Shown: positions 1 through 10,343 of the stretch, one piece after another
Position numbering within the stretch: the first letter of the stretch is position 1
Layout of the letters: each line of letters starts with the position of its first letter
DNA from: Alistipes senegalensis JC50
GTDB taxonomy: Bacteria; Bacteroidota; Bacteroidia; Bacteroidales; Rikenellaceae
Reading direction: 5' to 3'
NCBI RefSeq assembly: GCF_025145645.1
Contig: NZ_CP102252.1
Location: 3,162,001 to 3,226,000, forward strand
DNA: 64,000 nt
Notes under the pieces: model-generated
Told to the model about the DNA's origin: nothing
The model's database searches: none
What the model saw: only the letters and a program-made list of their open reading frames with translations
Position numbers and translations under genes: made by a program

Positions 1-2
1 CA

Positions 3-1028
3 GCTTGTTCTTCGGACAGTTCCGGAGAGCCGGCGGATGATGCACTGCTGAAATCGTTTGTTCTGACGATCGGTGAGTTGAATTATCATGCCGACATCGA
101 TCCGGACGACCATACGGCTCGTATCGGGGAGATTCAGTACGGCGGACAGATAAGCGGAGTGGATTACCGGCTGGCCGAAGGGGCCACTATCGCACCCGAT
201 CCCAAGTCGCTTGTGGGCGAATGGCCCGAAAGCCAGGAGTTTGCTGTCTCCAAAGACGGACGTACCGAGAATTACACCGTATATCTTTCGGCTTATGTCG
301 CCAAATGGCCCGAGGCCGAGAACGAAATTATTTTCTACGATGATTTCGACCAGGCAGACGGGTTGGATTACGATAGTTGGTCACATGTTCCGTATGGTAC
401 GGCAGCCTGGCAGATTTATATGTCGGGCAGTCCGGATCAGGCTTATGTCAAGGATGGCAAGCTGATTCTTACCATCGAGAAGAAAGACGGCAAGGTCGTT
501 TCGGGCGGTATCAAGACTCAGGGCAAGAAATGGTTCAACAACTGTCGGATCGAGGTTTGTGCTCGTTTTGTCGAAGATGCAGGCAGCATAGGTCAGGCAA
601 TCTGGCTAATGCCGGAGCCTATGTACCAGATCTACCCGGGATGGCCTCATGGCGGAGAGATCGATATTATGGAACACAGCTATCTGAACGATTACGTTCA
701 GCAGACGCTCCATTCCCATTATATTGATATTTATCAGGAAACACCGTCCGGGAAAGCTGCTTATGCAGATTACAACAAGGGAACGTTCAATGTCTATTCG
801 GCGGATTTGACCGATGAAGAGATCGTGTTCTACACGAATGACAAGGAGACGATGCGTTATGCGAATCAGCATTTTCCGAACGAGTCGGAGTTGATGCAGT
901 GGCCTTTCCGAGGGCAGTATTATCTGATACTCTCGATAGGTGCGGCCGGGCGTAGTGAGGTTCAGGATGCAGATATCCCGTCGTTTATGGAGGTCGATTG
1001 GGTTCGTGTAACCAGACTCGGCAACTGA
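3..1028 (+). CDS. GH16 endo-glycanase lipoprotein, 5' end outside window
   Basis: The reading frame is open to the window edge. Its second codon (6-8) is a cysteine after alanine, which looks like the lipobox Cys of an exported lipoprotein, so the start and signal peptide lie upstream. About 100 residues of DUF5018-like N-terminal sequence come before a GH16 jelly-roll domain that starts near 321. The GH16 catalytic motif GEIDIMEH is complete, with nucleophile and acid/base glutamates at codons 657 and 672. GH16 enzymes are retaining endo-beta-1,3/1,4-glycanases (laminarin, mixed-linkage glucan, galactans, mucin glycans); the substrate cannot be told here. The stop TGA overlaps the next ATG. 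The catalytic half recurs at 11349-12079. Confidence 0.9.
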   Translation, partial: ACSSDSSGEPADDALLKSFVLTIGELNYHADIDPDDHTARIGEIQYGGQISGVDYRLAEGATIAPDPKSLVGEWPESQEFAVSKDGRTENYTVYLSAYVAKWPEAENEIIFYDDFDQADGLDYDSWSHVPYGTAAWQIYMSGSPDQAYVKDGKLILTIEKKDGKVVSGGIKTQGKKWFNNCRIEVCARFVEDAGSIGQAIWLMPEPMYQIYPGWPHGGEIDIMEHSYLNDYVQQTLHSHYIDIYQETPSGKAAYADYNKGTFNVYSADLTDEEIVFYTNDKETMRYANQHFPNESELMQWPFRGQYYLILSIGAAGRSEVQDADIPSFMEVDWVRVTRLGN

Positions 1029-1051
1029 TGCGGATGAAAACTCAACTGTTT
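321..1051 (+). repeat. 731-bp direct repeat, copy A
   Basis: This segment holds the GH16 catalytic domain and the first eight codons of the next gene. It matches 11349-12079 at a constant offset of 11,028 bp. The encoded protein is identical in the two copies, and alternative frames on both strands that I compared are also identical. Identity stops abruptly at 1052/12080. There is one mismatch at 320 and the sequences diverge further upstream. Confidence 0.93.
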
Positions 1052-1867
1052 TTCGGGGCGCTTGCATATTCGCTTTCTTTACTTTCGACGGAAGTACAGG
1101 CCGGAACACCGGCTTGTACTTCGTTGAAAGAGAGGTCTGCGGAACGGCATGAAATCGTTGTCTTTTCGGAAGATTTCGATCAAAAGTCGCGCATCCCTGA
1201 TTCTGAATACTGGAGTTTTATTCCAGCCGGTGCGCCTGTCTGGCAGAAACATATGTCAGGGAGTGTCAGGGAAGCCAGTGTCAAGAAGGGGAAACTGATC
1301 CTGCGGGCACGGAAGAAAGACGGGATTTACAGATGCGGCGGTATATGGAGTTTGGGTAAGATCGCTTTTGGTCCGGGACATCGGATCGAAGTCGGAGCAC
1401 GGTTCGGCCGACTGGCGCCAGGAGCCTGGCCCGCCATTTGGCTGATGCCGGAAAAACCGATATATCCGGGGTGGCCCGCCTGTGGGGAGATTGATATTAT
1501 GGAACATCTGAATTGCGATGATTTCGTTTATCAGACCGTGCACAGCCACTTTATCCATCATCATACTGCTGTGGGACCGTCCGGCGATCAGCGGACTCCC
1601 AAGATCGACATCAAGGCGTTTCATCGCTATGCGGTCGAGATTTCCGACGACGCTCTGGTGTTTTATATCGACGACGTAGAAACGTTTCGCCATATGAACC
1701 TGCATCTCCCGGATGAACGGCAAAAGATGCAGTGGCCGTTTAAGACTCGTTATTATTTGATTCTCAATCTTGCACTCGGCGGTTGGGCCGGAGAAATCGA
1801 GGATGCCAAATTGCCGGTCGAAATGGAAGTGGACTATGTGCGGGTGACTAAACTTTCCGAGGAATAA
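1028..1867 (+). CDS. GH16 family endo-glycanase, secreted
   Basis: A 279-residue protein with a signal peptide followed directly by a GH16 domain carrying the intact GEIDIMEH motif. It resembles its neighbour (YPGWP, IWLMPE and WPF..RYYLIL segments are shared) but is clearly diverged, so it is an older paralogue. The start at 1028 overlaps the preceding TGA by one base, which suggests translational coupling; an ATG at 1034 is the alternative. Retaining endo-beta-glycanase in the periplasm or at the surface. Second gene of the operon. Confidence 0.88.
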   Translation: MRMKTQLFFGALAYSLSLLSTEVQAGTPACTSLKERSAERHEIVVFSEDFDQKSRIPDSEYWSFIPAGAPVWQKHMSGSVREASVKKGKLILRARKKDGIYRCGGIWSLGKIAFGPGHRIEVGARFGRLAPGAWPAIWLMPEKPIYPGWPACGEIDIMEHLNCDDFVYQTVHSHFIHHHTAVGPSGDQRTPKIDIKAFHRYAVEISDDALVFYIDDVETFRHMNLHLPDERQKMQWPFKTRYYLILNLALGGWAGEIEDAKLPVEMEVDYVRVTKLSEE

Positions 1868-1882
1868 TCAAATATCGAACGA

Positions 1883-3502
1883 ATGACTCTGATAAAAAGA
1901 TTTATTACACTTATTGGCATTTGTTGTCTGTATCCGGTCGTCGGTCGGCCGGGAACATTCGACATTGTTCCATGTCCGCTCTCCGTCGAACGGGGTGTCG
2001 GCGCATTTCGGCTGAAAGCCGGAGCCGTTGTATCGGCCCCCGACTCTTTGCTCGGGGCCGCCCGGCTTTTTTCGGAAATGGCAGCTCCGATTCTCGGAGG
2101 AAAACTCGCTCTCGAATCCCATGCTGCGGCCCCTGCGTTGTCGCTTGCGGGCGATTCTTCGCTGGCCAGGGAGGAATACGTGCTTGATGTTACCCGTCGG
2201 GGTATCGAACTGCGGGGCGGTTCCGTAAGCGCTGTCCTGTACGGACTGCAAAGTTTGCGGCAACTGGCGTTCGAAAACCGAGGAACGATTCCCGTTGTAC
2301 GGATTCACGACAAACCGTTTTTCGCCTATCGCGGAGCCATGCTCGACGTCTGCCGCCATTTTTCACCCATTGGCGAGGTCAAGCGGTTTATCGACATCCT
2401 TGCCCTGCACAAACTCAATGTCTTTCATTGGCATTTGACTGACGATCAGGGTTGGCGGATCGAGATTCGCCGTTACCCGGCTCTGACCCAAACCGGGTCC
2501 GTACGCCGCGGGACGGTTGTCGGCGACCATCGGACCTCTTCCGAGTATACGGACGAACCGTACGGCGGCTACTATACGCAGGACGAGATCCGCGAAGTCG
2601 TGGCCTATGCGGCCGAACGGGGTATTATGGTGATTCCCGAAATCGAGATGCCCGGTCATGCCGTGGCGGCATTGGCGGCTTATCCCTGGCTCGGGTGCAC
2701 CGGAGGTCCTTATGAAGTGATGCGGACGTGGGGCGTGAGCGAGGACGTTCTGTGCATCGGCAAAGAGTCGACGCTCGGATTCCTGAAGGATGTGCTGACC
2801 GAAGTTCTCGAACTCTTTCCGTCGGAATATATTCACATCGGCGGGGATGAATCGCCGCGCAAACGCTGGAAATCGTGTCCGTTCTGTCAAGAACGTATCC
2901 GTCGGGAGGGGCTGCGGAACGAGGCCGAACTGCAAAGTTATCTGGTCCGCCGGATCGAGGAATGGCTCCGTGACCGCGGCCGCCGTCTGATCGGCTGGGA
3001 CGAGATTCTCGAAGGCGGCGTATCGCAGGACGCTACCGTCATGTCGTGGCGCGGGACCCGTGGCGGCATCGAGGCGGCGCGACACGGCAATCGGGTCGTC
3101 ATGGTTCCCTGCGATTACTTCTATTTCGATTACTATCAGACGCATGATCCGGCACGGGTCGAACGGGAAACGGTCGCCACGGGACGACCCGACGACGTTC
3201 CGTACGTAACCGTACGCCGGGCATACGAATTTTCGCCTTACGAAGGTCTCGACGGCGGTCAGCGACAGTGCATACTGGGCGTGCAGGGAAATATATGGCG
3301 GGAATATATGGTCGATTTCCGACAGGTCGAGCATATGCTGTTGCCCCGTTTGGCTGCGCTTGCCGAAGTGGCGTGGAGTTGCGATCGACGTGATTTTCCC
3401 GATTTTTCCCGTCGGCTGTTTCGCCTGAAGGAGTTGTACGATCAGGAAGGATACCGTTATGCCCCTTATTTTTTCAACGGAACCGATACCGTTCCGCAGT
3501 GA
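1883..3502 (+). CDS. beta-N-acetylhexosaminidase, GH20
   Basis: A 539-residue exported enzyme. After a signal peptide comes a GH20b-type N-terminal domain (about residues 25-140), then the GH20 barrel with FHWHLTDDQGWR and the catalytic Asp-Glu pair in HIGGDES. Family members remove terminal GlcNAc or GalNAc by substrate-assisted catalysis. Only 15 bp separate it from the GH16 gene, so it is probably cotranscribed. Its presence beside GH16 genes would fit an amino-sugar-containing substrate such as mucin O-glycan; that is inference. Confidence 0.93.
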   Translation: MTLIKRFITLIGICCLYPVVGRPGTFDIVPCPLSVERGVGAFRLKAGAVVSAPDSLLGAARLFSEMAAPILGGKLALESHAAAPALSLAGDSSLAREEYVLDVTRRGIELRGGSVSAVLYGLQSLRQLAFENRGTIPVVRIHDKPFFAYRGAMLDVCRHFSPIGEVKRFIDILALHKLNVFHWHLTDDQGWRIEIRRYPALTQTGSVRRGTVVGDHRTSSEYTDEPYGGYYTQDEIREVVAYAAERGIMVIPEIEMPGHAVAALAAYPWLGCTGGPYEVMRTWGVSEDVLCIGKESTLGFLKDVLTEVLELFPSEYIHIGGDESPRKRWKSCPFCQERIRREGLRNEAELQSYLVRRIEEWLRDRGRRLIGWDEILEGGVSQDATVMSWRGTRGGIEAARHGNRVVMVPCDYFYFDYYQTHDPARVERETVATGRPDDVPYVTVRRAYEFSPYEGLDGGQRQCILGVQGNIWREYMVDFRQVEHMLLPRLAALAEVAWSCDRRDFPDFSRRLFRLKELYDQEGYRYAPYFFNGTDTVPQ

Positions 3503-3531
3503 CATGAATCATTAATAGCCAAACTGAAAAA

Positions 3532-4500
3532 ATGAATAAATCGATTTTTATAATTGCAGTCAGCCTGCTGTTTGCGGTCGGAACCGCAGTCGGGCGGCCG
3601 GCACCCGATAAAAAGACGCGGTACATCGTTCTGGCCGAGCAGGCCCGGCATTATGTGGCGATCGCCGATGCTGCGACGCAGCGGATCGTATGGACGTGGG
3701 ATGTTTCGAAATCCGGACTCCCTGCCGAACACCGGAACTGGTTCAACTGCCCGACGGAGATCAAGCCCGTCTACGGCGGGCTGTGTATTCTCGTCGTCTC
3801 GAACGGCGGCATCGGACTGATCCGCATCGCTGACCACCGGATGATCTGGTATGCCGCCAGCGGCGGCGGATTTCCGCATTCGGCCGAAGTATTGCCCGAC
3901 GGTAACATCGCTGTGGCTTGCAGCACCAGTAACACGCCGGCTGGCGACAAACTCAAGATCTACCGGGTGGACTACGACCGTTTCCCGGCAACCGAGGCCG
4001 TCGCAGTCTATCCGCTCAAGTCGGGCCATAATGTCGTCTGGGACCGGAAGAACAAGGTGTTATGGGCAACAGCTTACACGACGCTCAATGCTTATGCTTA
4101 CGGGCTGAAGGAGGGAGTTCCCGCCCTGACGCTTTGCGAATCGCTTCCGCTGCCCGACGGCGGCGCGGACCCGCACGATCTGTTCCCGGCTTACGGCGAG
4201 CGTAAATTGTGGCTGACGACTTCCGAACGGCTCTATAAGTTCGATCCGAAACGCAAACGCTTCGACGAGGTCGTCGTAGCCGAAGAGCTTCGACACTTGA
4301 AGAGTGCCTCGTCGGGCCCTTCCGGCTATCCGACCATCGTGCTGCGGCCGACCGAACAATGGTGGTCCAATGCGTTGGTCGCCATCGACGGAACTCCCGT
4401 ATACACGGGCCCCGAATATTTCAAGATTTACAAAGGCCGATGGCTGTTGGACAATACGTTCAGTTATCCGAAAAATCATCGGCTTCCGGCAAAACGATAA
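3532..4500 (+). CDS. secreted beta-propeller-like protein (DUF6528-like)
   Basis: A 322-residue protein with an N-terminal signal peptide and repeated short segments of the type W-x-W-D and LPDGNIAVAC, typical of beta-propeller blades. I recognise it only as similar to DUF6528 proteins, which often sit in Bacteroidales carbohydrate clusters. No catalytic residues can be assigned. It lies 29 bp after the GH20 gene and 18 bp before the phosphoesterase gene, inside the operon. Confidence 0.7.
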   Translation: MNKSIFIIAVSLLFAVGTAVGRPAPDKKTRYIVLAEQARHYVAIADAATQRIVWTWDVSKSGLPAEHRNWFNCPTEIKPVYGGLCILVVSNGGIGLIRIADHRMIWYAASGGGFPHSAEVLPDGNIAVACSTSNTPAGDKLKIYRVDYDRFPATEAVAVYPLKSGHNVVWDRKNKVLWATAYTTLNAYAYGLKEGVPALTLCESLPLPDGGADPHDLFPAYGERKLWLTTSERLYKFDPKRKRFDEVVVAEELRHLKSASSGPSGYPTIVLRPTEQWWSNALVAIDGTPVYTGPEYFKIYKGRWLLDNTFSYPKNHRLPAKR

Positions 4501-4518
4501 CCGAAATATCCGCATCGA

Positions 4519-5670
4519 ATGAAAAAATTGATGATGTCGCTGATCGCAGGATCGGCGGTACTGACGCTTTTTGCGCAAGTGCGGCACAGCGAGCCGCAAA
4601 TTCCCGTACGGCCGACACTCGAAGAGGAGGGGTCGTTCTCCATGATTCTGATACCCGACCCGCAGAGCCAGATCAAATTCGCCGCCAACCAGCCGTTGTT
4701 CGAACTGATGACGGCGTGGGTCGCTCAAAATATCGATCGGCTGCGAATTCGGGCCGCACTGTTCACCGGTGACATGGTGGAACAGAACGATCAGCTTACA
4801 GGCGGCGATCCCGTGCATTTCCACAACGGCGACCAGACGTCGCGGCAGCAATGGAGTGCCGTTTCACGAGCCTTGGAACGGCTGGACGGCCGGATTCCCT
4901 ATATCGTTTGTCAGGGGAATCACGACGTGGGCTACGTTGCGGCGGAAAATCGTCTTTCGATGATGCCGCAGTACATCTATCCCGAACGCAATACCGAGAT
5001 CGTCGCGCATCTGGCCGCTGCCGGCCTCAATCACGAAAATGTTCATACGCTGGAGAATGCCGCCTATGAATTCCATGATGCGGCGTGGGGCGATCTGCTG
5101 GTGATCGCTTTCGAATTCGCGCCCCGCGACGAGGCGCTCGACTGGGCGCGCGGTCTGATCGAGTCGGAAAAATACCGCAACCACCGGGTAATCGTTCTGA
5201 CCCATTCGTTTCTCGATACGGACGGCAGTCGCAAAAAAGGCGAGGGCTACAAACTTACGCCCCGAAACTGGCCGCAGGCCGTTTGGGAGAAACTGGTCTA
5301 TCCTTCGAAGAACATTTGTCTGGTGCTCTGCGGCCATACGGGGACTCCTCCGAAGATCGACATGGAGAGCGGTGCCGACGGAGTTGCTGGGATCGATTAC
5401 CGGACGACTTCGGCTTATCGTGTGGACCGGGCGGCCGACGGGCGCCGGATTCCCCAGATGATGTTCAACTCGCAGGCCGGCGACGGCGGCTGGTTCGGCA
5501 ACGGCGGCGACTGCTGGCTGCGGATTTTAGAGTTCAGGCCCGACGGACGGACGATTGGCGTGCGGACCTTTTCGCCGTTGTTCGCCCTGTCGCACATCAC
5601 GGCGCGGAATGCCTGGCGGACGGCTGATTACGACCGGTTCGATATACGGATCGACGATTTGAAAAAGTAA
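4519..5670 (+). CDS. secreted calcineurin-like metallophosphoesterase
   Basis: A 383-residue protein with a signal peptide. It shows the metallophosphoesterase metal-ligand series in order: an early Asp in IPDPQS, GDMVE, GNHD, a His in LTHSF and GHTG. Such dimetal enzymes hydrolyse phosphomono- or diesters. In this cluster it may act on phosphorylated glycans or nucleotides, but the substrate is unknown. It lies five bases before the next gene. Confidence 0.88.
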   Translation: MKKLMMSLIAGSAVLTLFAQVRHSEPQIPVRPTLEEEGSFSMILIPDPQSQIKFAANQPLFELMTAWVAQNIDRLRIRAALFTGDMVEQNDQLTGGDPVHFHNGDQTSRQQWSAVSRALERLDGRIPYIVCQGNHDVGYVAAENRLSMMPQYIYPERNTEIVAHLAAAGLNHENVHTLENAAYEFHDAAWGDLLVIAFEFAPRDEALDWARGLIESEKYRNHRVIVLTHSFLDTDGSRKKGEGYKLTPRNWPQAVWEKLVYPSKNICLVLCGHTGTPPKIDMESGADGVAGIDYRTTSAYRVDRAADGRRIPQMMFNSQAGDGGWFGNGGDCWLRILEFRPDGRTIGVRTFSPLFALSHITARNAWRTADYDRFDIRIDDLKK

Positions 5671-5675
5671 AAAAG

Positions 5676-7721
5676 ATGAATAGTAGATTTTTAGCATGTT
5701 GTCTGCTTGTTCTGGCCGTCGTGCCGGCATCCGGACAGCGCTGGCAGATCGGAACAGATCAGCGTCATATCGTTTGGCGGCCCGGAGCCGATCTTCCGCA
5801 TGAAGACTGTGTGGAGATGACCGGCGAAGCGACTTCCCTCGTTTTGCGGTGGGGTGTCGATGAGCGGGGAGCGTTCCGCGAAGAGCGTTCCTTGATCTTT
5901 CCCTTGCTGCGTACCGTTCCGAACGATACGCATGCCAGCCTCGTGTTCCGTATGGCGACCGACATACCGTCATTGCTGAGCGTGGACGGCTTCGCCCTGC
6001 AGTCGGAAACGGTGGAGCAGGTGCGGTTCGATGGAGTGATGGAGGTGCGCAGCACGTGGCGAACGGGGCGGTCGAAACTGGGATTGGTGTCGGACTATGC
6101 TTCCGAACCTGCCGTGACGATGACCCAGACTATTTTTCCTTCCCGGACCCTGCCGTTGACATGCGAGCGTTATGTGCTGCGCAACAGCAGCCCGAACCGC
6201 ACGCGTACGATCTATATCCCGGAATATATGCAGACGTTCGAAACCGATCCGGCGAAAGGTGTGGAGGGCAGTTACGTCCTGCGGGCCGATATTTCGGGCA
6301 GCGGACGTTTCGAGGTCGCGCCCGGCGATTCGGTGGTTTTCGATGCGGTGTTTCAGGCATACCGCAAGGGTGAAAATCCCCGACGTCCGGACGTCGCCGC
6401 GGAGCTGGCTGCGCGCCGTGCGTTCATACGGGAGGACATCGGACACAGCCTTGTGCTCGAAACGCCCGATTCGGTGCTGAATACGGCGTTCCATTTTTCC
6501 AAACTCCGGGCTGCCGAAAGCATCATCCGAACGCGGGGCGGATATATGCACGCTCCCGGCGGCGAGGTTTTCTATGCGGCGGTCTGGACCAATGACCAGT
6601 GCGAATACGTGATTCCGTTCTTCCCTTTTCTGGGTTATGCGACGGCCAATGAATCGGCCATCAACACATTCCGCCATTACGCCCGTTTCATGAATGCCGA
6701 CTATCGGCCTCTGCCCAGTTCGATCATCGCCGAGGGTACGGACATCTGGAACGGGGCGGGAGACCGCGGCGATGCGGCGATGTGTGCGAACGGGGCGGCC
6801 CGTTACGCCCTTGCGCGTGCCGACCGCACCGAAGCTGAAGAGTTATGGCCGTTCGTCGAATGGTGTCTGGAGTATTGTCGTCGCAACCGGACCGCCGACG
6901 GGGTCGTGGCGTCGGATTCCGACGAACTGGAAGGGCGTTTCCCTGTCGGCCGGACCAATCTGGCCACCTCTGCGCTCTATTACGACGCGCTGTTGTCGGC
7001 TGCTGCACTGGGCCGGGAAATCGGTGTGAAACCGTCGCAGACGAACGCCTATTTGCGTCAGGCCCGGGAGCTGGCCGCGGCCATCGAACGGTTTTTCGGC
7101 CGTGACGTGGCCGGTTATCATGCCTACCGCTATTCGGAAATCAACGATAAACTGCGCGCCTGGATCTGCATGCCCCTCGTCGTCGGTCTTTCCGAACGTC
7201 GTGAGGGGACGGTTGCCGCGCTGCTCGGCCCCGAACTCCATACGGAGGACGGCCTGCTGACGGAACAGGGCGATTCGGTTTTCTGGGATCGCTCGACGCT
7301 CTATGCCCTGCGGGGTATTTTCCGGGCAGGCTGCGCCGATAAGGCGGGCGATTTTTTGCATCGGTTTACAGCTCGGCGCCTTACGGGCGATCATGTCCCC
7401 TATTTTATCGAGGCATGGCCCGAAGGCTCCGGTTCGATGCGGCAGCTTTCTGCCGAGAGCGGCCTCTACTGCCGTATTTTTACCGAAGGATTGTTCGGCA
7501 TTCGTCCGACGGGATTCAGATCTTTTGAGATGACTCCTTCGTTGCCGGCCGCTTGGGATCGTGCGGCCTTGCGCCATATACGGGCTTTCGGGAGCGATTT
7601 CGACCTCGAAATCGAGCGTGTTGCGTCCGACAGGCTCCGCGTCACGCTTCGCCGGCAGGATAAGAACCCGCAAATCCATATCCTGAAGTCCGGCATGACA
7701 CTTCGTATTTCGCTTAAATAA
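5676..7721 (+). CDS. (alpha/alpha)6-barrel glycosidase-like protein
   Basis: A 681-residue exported protein. The N-terminal third looks like a beta-sandwich. The rest has the Trp-, Asp- and Glu-rich helical-hairpin pattern of six-hairpin glycosidases (VWTNDQCEY, EGTDIWNGAGDRGDA, WDRSTLYALRG). I cannot place it in a numbered GH family; GH63-, GH78- or GH127-like folds are the nearest by appearance. It probably releases a sugar from the oligosaccharides made by the GH16 enzymes. The stop TAA shares its last base with the GH3 ATG. Confidence 0.68.
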   Translation: MNSRFLACCLLVLAVVPASGQRWQIGTDQRHIVWRPGADLPHEDCVEMTGEATSLVLRWGVDERGAFREERSLIFPLLRTVPNDTHASLVFRMATDIPSLLSVDGFALQSETVEQVRFDGVMEVRSTWRTGRSKLGLVSDYASEPAVTMTQTIFPSRTLPLTCERYVLRNSSPNRTRTIYIPEYMQTFETDPAKGVEGSYVLRADISGSGRFEVAPGDSVVFDAVFQAYRKGENPRRPDVAAELAARRAFIREDIGHSLVLETPDSVLNTAFHFSKLRAAESIIRTRGGYMHAPGGEVFYAAVWTNDQCEYVIPFFPFLGYATANESAINTFRHYARFMNADYRPLPSSIIAEGTDIWNGAGDRGDAAMCANGAARYALARADRTEAEELWPFVEWCLEYCRRNRTADGVVASDSDELEGRFPVGRTNLATSALYYDALLSAAALGREIGVKPSQTNAYLRQARELAAAIERFFGRDVAGYHAYRYSEINDKLRAWICMPLVVGLSERREGTVAALLGPELHTEDGLLTEQGDSVFWDRSTLYALRGIFRAGCADKAGDFLHRFTARRLTGDHVPYFIEAWPEGSGSMRQLSAESGLYCRIFTEGLFGIRPTGFRSFEMTPSLPAAWDRAALRHIRAFGSDFDLEIERVASDRLRVTLRRQDKNPQIHILKSGMTLRISLK

Positions 7722-10195
7722 TGTTTCATATGATTGTAAGGAAAATTTTCAGTTTATTGTCCCTCGTCCTCTCATGCGCAGCGATGGGGCAGACGATTAC
7801 ACCCGAAATAGAAAAGCGTGCCCTTGAGTTGGTTGCGCAAATGACACTCGAAGAAAAACTTGCCTATATCGGTGGCTACAACGGTTTTTTTATTCGGCCC
7901 ATTCCCCGGTTGGGGATTCCGGAGATACGTATGGCCGATGGCCCCCAAGGGGTTCGCAACGACACTCACAGTACGATGTATCCATGCGGTATCGCGGCTG
8001 CCGCGACATGGAACCGGGAATTGGCCCGGACTTACGGCCATTCACTCGGTCAGGACGCCCGGGCACGGGGTGTCCATATCATGCTTGGCCCCGGGGTGAA
8101 TATCTATCGCTCGCCGCTTTGTGGACGCAATTACGAATATTATGGCGAGGATCCCTTTCTGACGTCCGAAACGGCCGTGGCGTATATCGAAGGTATGCAG
8201 GCGGCCGGTGTAATGGCGACGATCAAGCATTTTTGCGGCAATAATCAGGAGTGGAACCGTCATAACGTTTCTTCCGATATTGATGAGCGGACGCTTCACG
8301 AAATCTACCTGCCGGCGTTTCGCAAAGCTGTACAGAAAGCCCGAGTCGGCGCTGTGATGTCGAGCTATAATCCGGTTAACAGCATACATACCACCGAAAG
8401 CCGCGAACTGATTATCGGCGTACTGCGGGAAAAGTGGAATTTTAAGGGTATCTACATGTCCGACTGGACTGCGACCTATTCTACTGTCGGAGCAGCCAAT
8501 AACGGTTTGGACCTTGAGATGTCGTGGGGCCAGTTCATGAATCCGGATAAATTGCGTACGGCCTTGGCGACGGGAACTGTGACGGAGGAGACGATCGATG
8601 AAAAATGCCGTCATATCGTGCAGACGCTCATAGCTTTCGGGTTCTTCGATCGGGAGCAGCGGGATTGGTCGATCCCCGAAAAAAATCCCGTCTCTTCGGA
8701 AACGGCGCTCGCCGTGGCGCGCGAAGCCGTAGTATTGCTTAAAAACGATGGCGATATGCTGCCTTTCTCTCGAAAGATACGGAATGTGGTTGTGATGGGG
8801 CCCAATGCGACTAATATCCCTACGGGCGGAGGCAGCGGATTTGTTATGCCCTTTGAAACCGTATCTGTGGCAGAGGGGATTCGCAATGCAGATAAGCGCA
8901 TCCGCATGAAGGTATTGGCACCTGAACTGTCTGTGGATTTAACGGCTTGGGGGTGTTTCTTTACGCCGGATGGCAAACCCGGATTGCGAGGGGAATTTTT
9001 CGCCAATCCGAAACTTGAAGGGAACGCCGTCGGAACGGTCGATGCCACTGCAATCGACTTTTTCTGGCAGAATGCTCCGATGGAGGGTGTGCCTGCTACG
9101 CAGTTCTCGGCACGTTGGACGGGAACGTTCATTCCGTCGGTTACGGGGCAGGCAGTCTTTCAGATCAGCGGTGATGACGGTTACCGACTTTATATCGACG
9201 ATCGGGAGATTATTGCCGATTGGTACGACCATTTTATCACAATGAAGCGCGCATCGGTGGATGTCGAGGCGGGCAAAAGCTACAAGGTGCGTTTGGAATA
9301 TTACAATGCCTGGGATTCCGGGACTCTCCGGATGTGCAGCGCTTGTCATTCGCCTATTTTACCGCAGCAGGAGATCGAATCGGCTGATGCCGTCATCTAT
9401 TGTGCCGGCTTCGACTCTTCGACCGAAGGCGAGAATTGCGATCGTCCGTTCTCGCTGCCGCAACAGCAGTTGAAGGAGATTGCCGAAGCGGCGATGCTCA
9501 ATCCTAATCTGATTGTGGTGGTCAATGCCGGCGGCGGGGTTGATTTCACACCAATAGTCGATAAGGCGCGTGCCGTGCTTATGGCCTGGTATCCGGGACA
9601 AGAAGGCGGTCGTGCGATTGCCGAGATCCTGACCGGTCGGATCAATCCCAGCGGGCGTCTTCCGATTACGGTAGAGCGTCGGGCGGAGGATAATCCGACG
9701 TTTGACAGCTATCGTGCGAACGTTGCTCAGGTTTACAACAGCCCGCTACGAGTCAGTTATGACGAAGGCGTTTTCGTTGGATACAGAGGATACGATCGGG
9801 CGGGCACCGAACCGATGTACCCGTTCGGCTACGGACTCTCCTATACGACTTTCGATTATGCGAATCTGAAGATGGAACGACTGGATGACGGGAATGTCGT
9901 GGTATCATTCGAGGTGACGAATACTGGTCGTTTCGCTGGTTCCGAGGTGGCGCAACTTTATGTTGGTGATGAGGTGGCCAGTGTTCCTCGCCCTGAAAAA
10001 GAGTTGAAGGGATATGAAAAGGTGCGGCTCGAACCCGGTGAAACGAAAAGTGTGGAGATTCGTCTGTCACCGGACGCCTTTGCTTTTTACGATATGAACC
10101 GCCATGATTTCGTGGTCGAACCGGGTGATTTCACGATTTCGGTCGGCGCTTCATCGCGGGATATTCGATTGAGCGAAAAGATTCGGATCGACTGA
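7721..10195 (+). CDS. GH3 beta-glycosidase with inserted PA14 domain
   Basis: An 824-residue protein with a signal peptide, GH3 N-terminal barrel, alpha/beta sandwich domain and C-terminal fibronectin-III-like domain. The nucleophile Asp is in MSDWTAT (residue 248). A PA14 module sits at about residues 420-536 (GLRGEFF, ISGDDGYRLYID), as in many Bacteroidales beta-glucosidases, where it shapes the substrate site. It likely cleaves oligosaccharides from the GH16 enzymes in the periplasm. The first ATG overlaps the upstream stop; an ATG at 7730 is also possible. Confidence 0.93.
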   Translation: MFHMIVRKIFSLLSLVLSCAAMGQTITPEIEKRALELVAQMTLEEKLAYIGGYNGFFIRPIPRLGIPEIRMADGPQGVRNDTHSTMYPCGIAAAATWNRELARTYGHSLGQDARARGVHIMLGPGVNIYRSPLCGRNYEYYGEDPFLTSETAVAYIEGMQAAGVMATIKHFCGNNQEWNRHNVSSDIDERTLHEIYLPAFRKAVQKARVGAVMSSYNPVNSIHTTESRELIIGVLREKWNFKGIYMSDWTATYSTVGAANNGLDLEMSWGQFMNPDKLRTALATGTVTEETIDEKCRHIVQTLIAFGFFDREQRDWSIPEKNPVSSETALAVAREAVVLLKNDGDMLPFSRKIRNVVVMGPNATNIPTGGGSGFVMPFETVSVAEGIRNADKRIRMKVLAPELSVDLTAWGCFFTPDGKPGLRGEFFANPKLEGNAVGTVDATAIDFFWQNAPMEGVPATQFSARWTGTFIPSVTGQAVFQISGDDGYRLYIDDREIIADWYDHFITMKRASVDVEAGKSYKVRLEYYNAWDSGTLRMCSACHSPILPQQEIESADAVIYCAGFDSSTEGENCDRPFSLPQQQLKEIAEAAMLNPNLIVVVNAGGGVDFTPIVDKARAVLMAWYPGQEGGRAIAEILTGRINPSGRLPITVERRAEDNPTFDSYRANVAQVYNSPLRVSYDEGVFVGYRGYDRAGTEPMYPFGYGLSYTTFDYANLKMERLDDGNVVVSFEVTNTGRFAGSEVAQLYVGDEVASVPRPEKELKGYEKVRLEPGETKSVEIRLSPDAFAFYDMNRHDFVVEPGDFTISVGASSRDIRLSEKIRID

Positions 10196-10343
10196 TTGAC
10201 AGCCTTACCCTTTTCTGTATCTCCAGCAGGAATTTGTAATGTTATCATTAAATAAGTTTTACATAATCTGATTTACTGCGGGTTTGGAAGATGGTCCCGA
10301 GCAGATATTTTTTGTCGAGTACTAACCGAATGGTTGATTGATT

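Noticed and set aside
10196..10343. Promoter for the third GH16 gene
   Set aside because: TATTTTTTG near 10308 is one base too long for the -7 consensus and no -33 element stands at the right distance.
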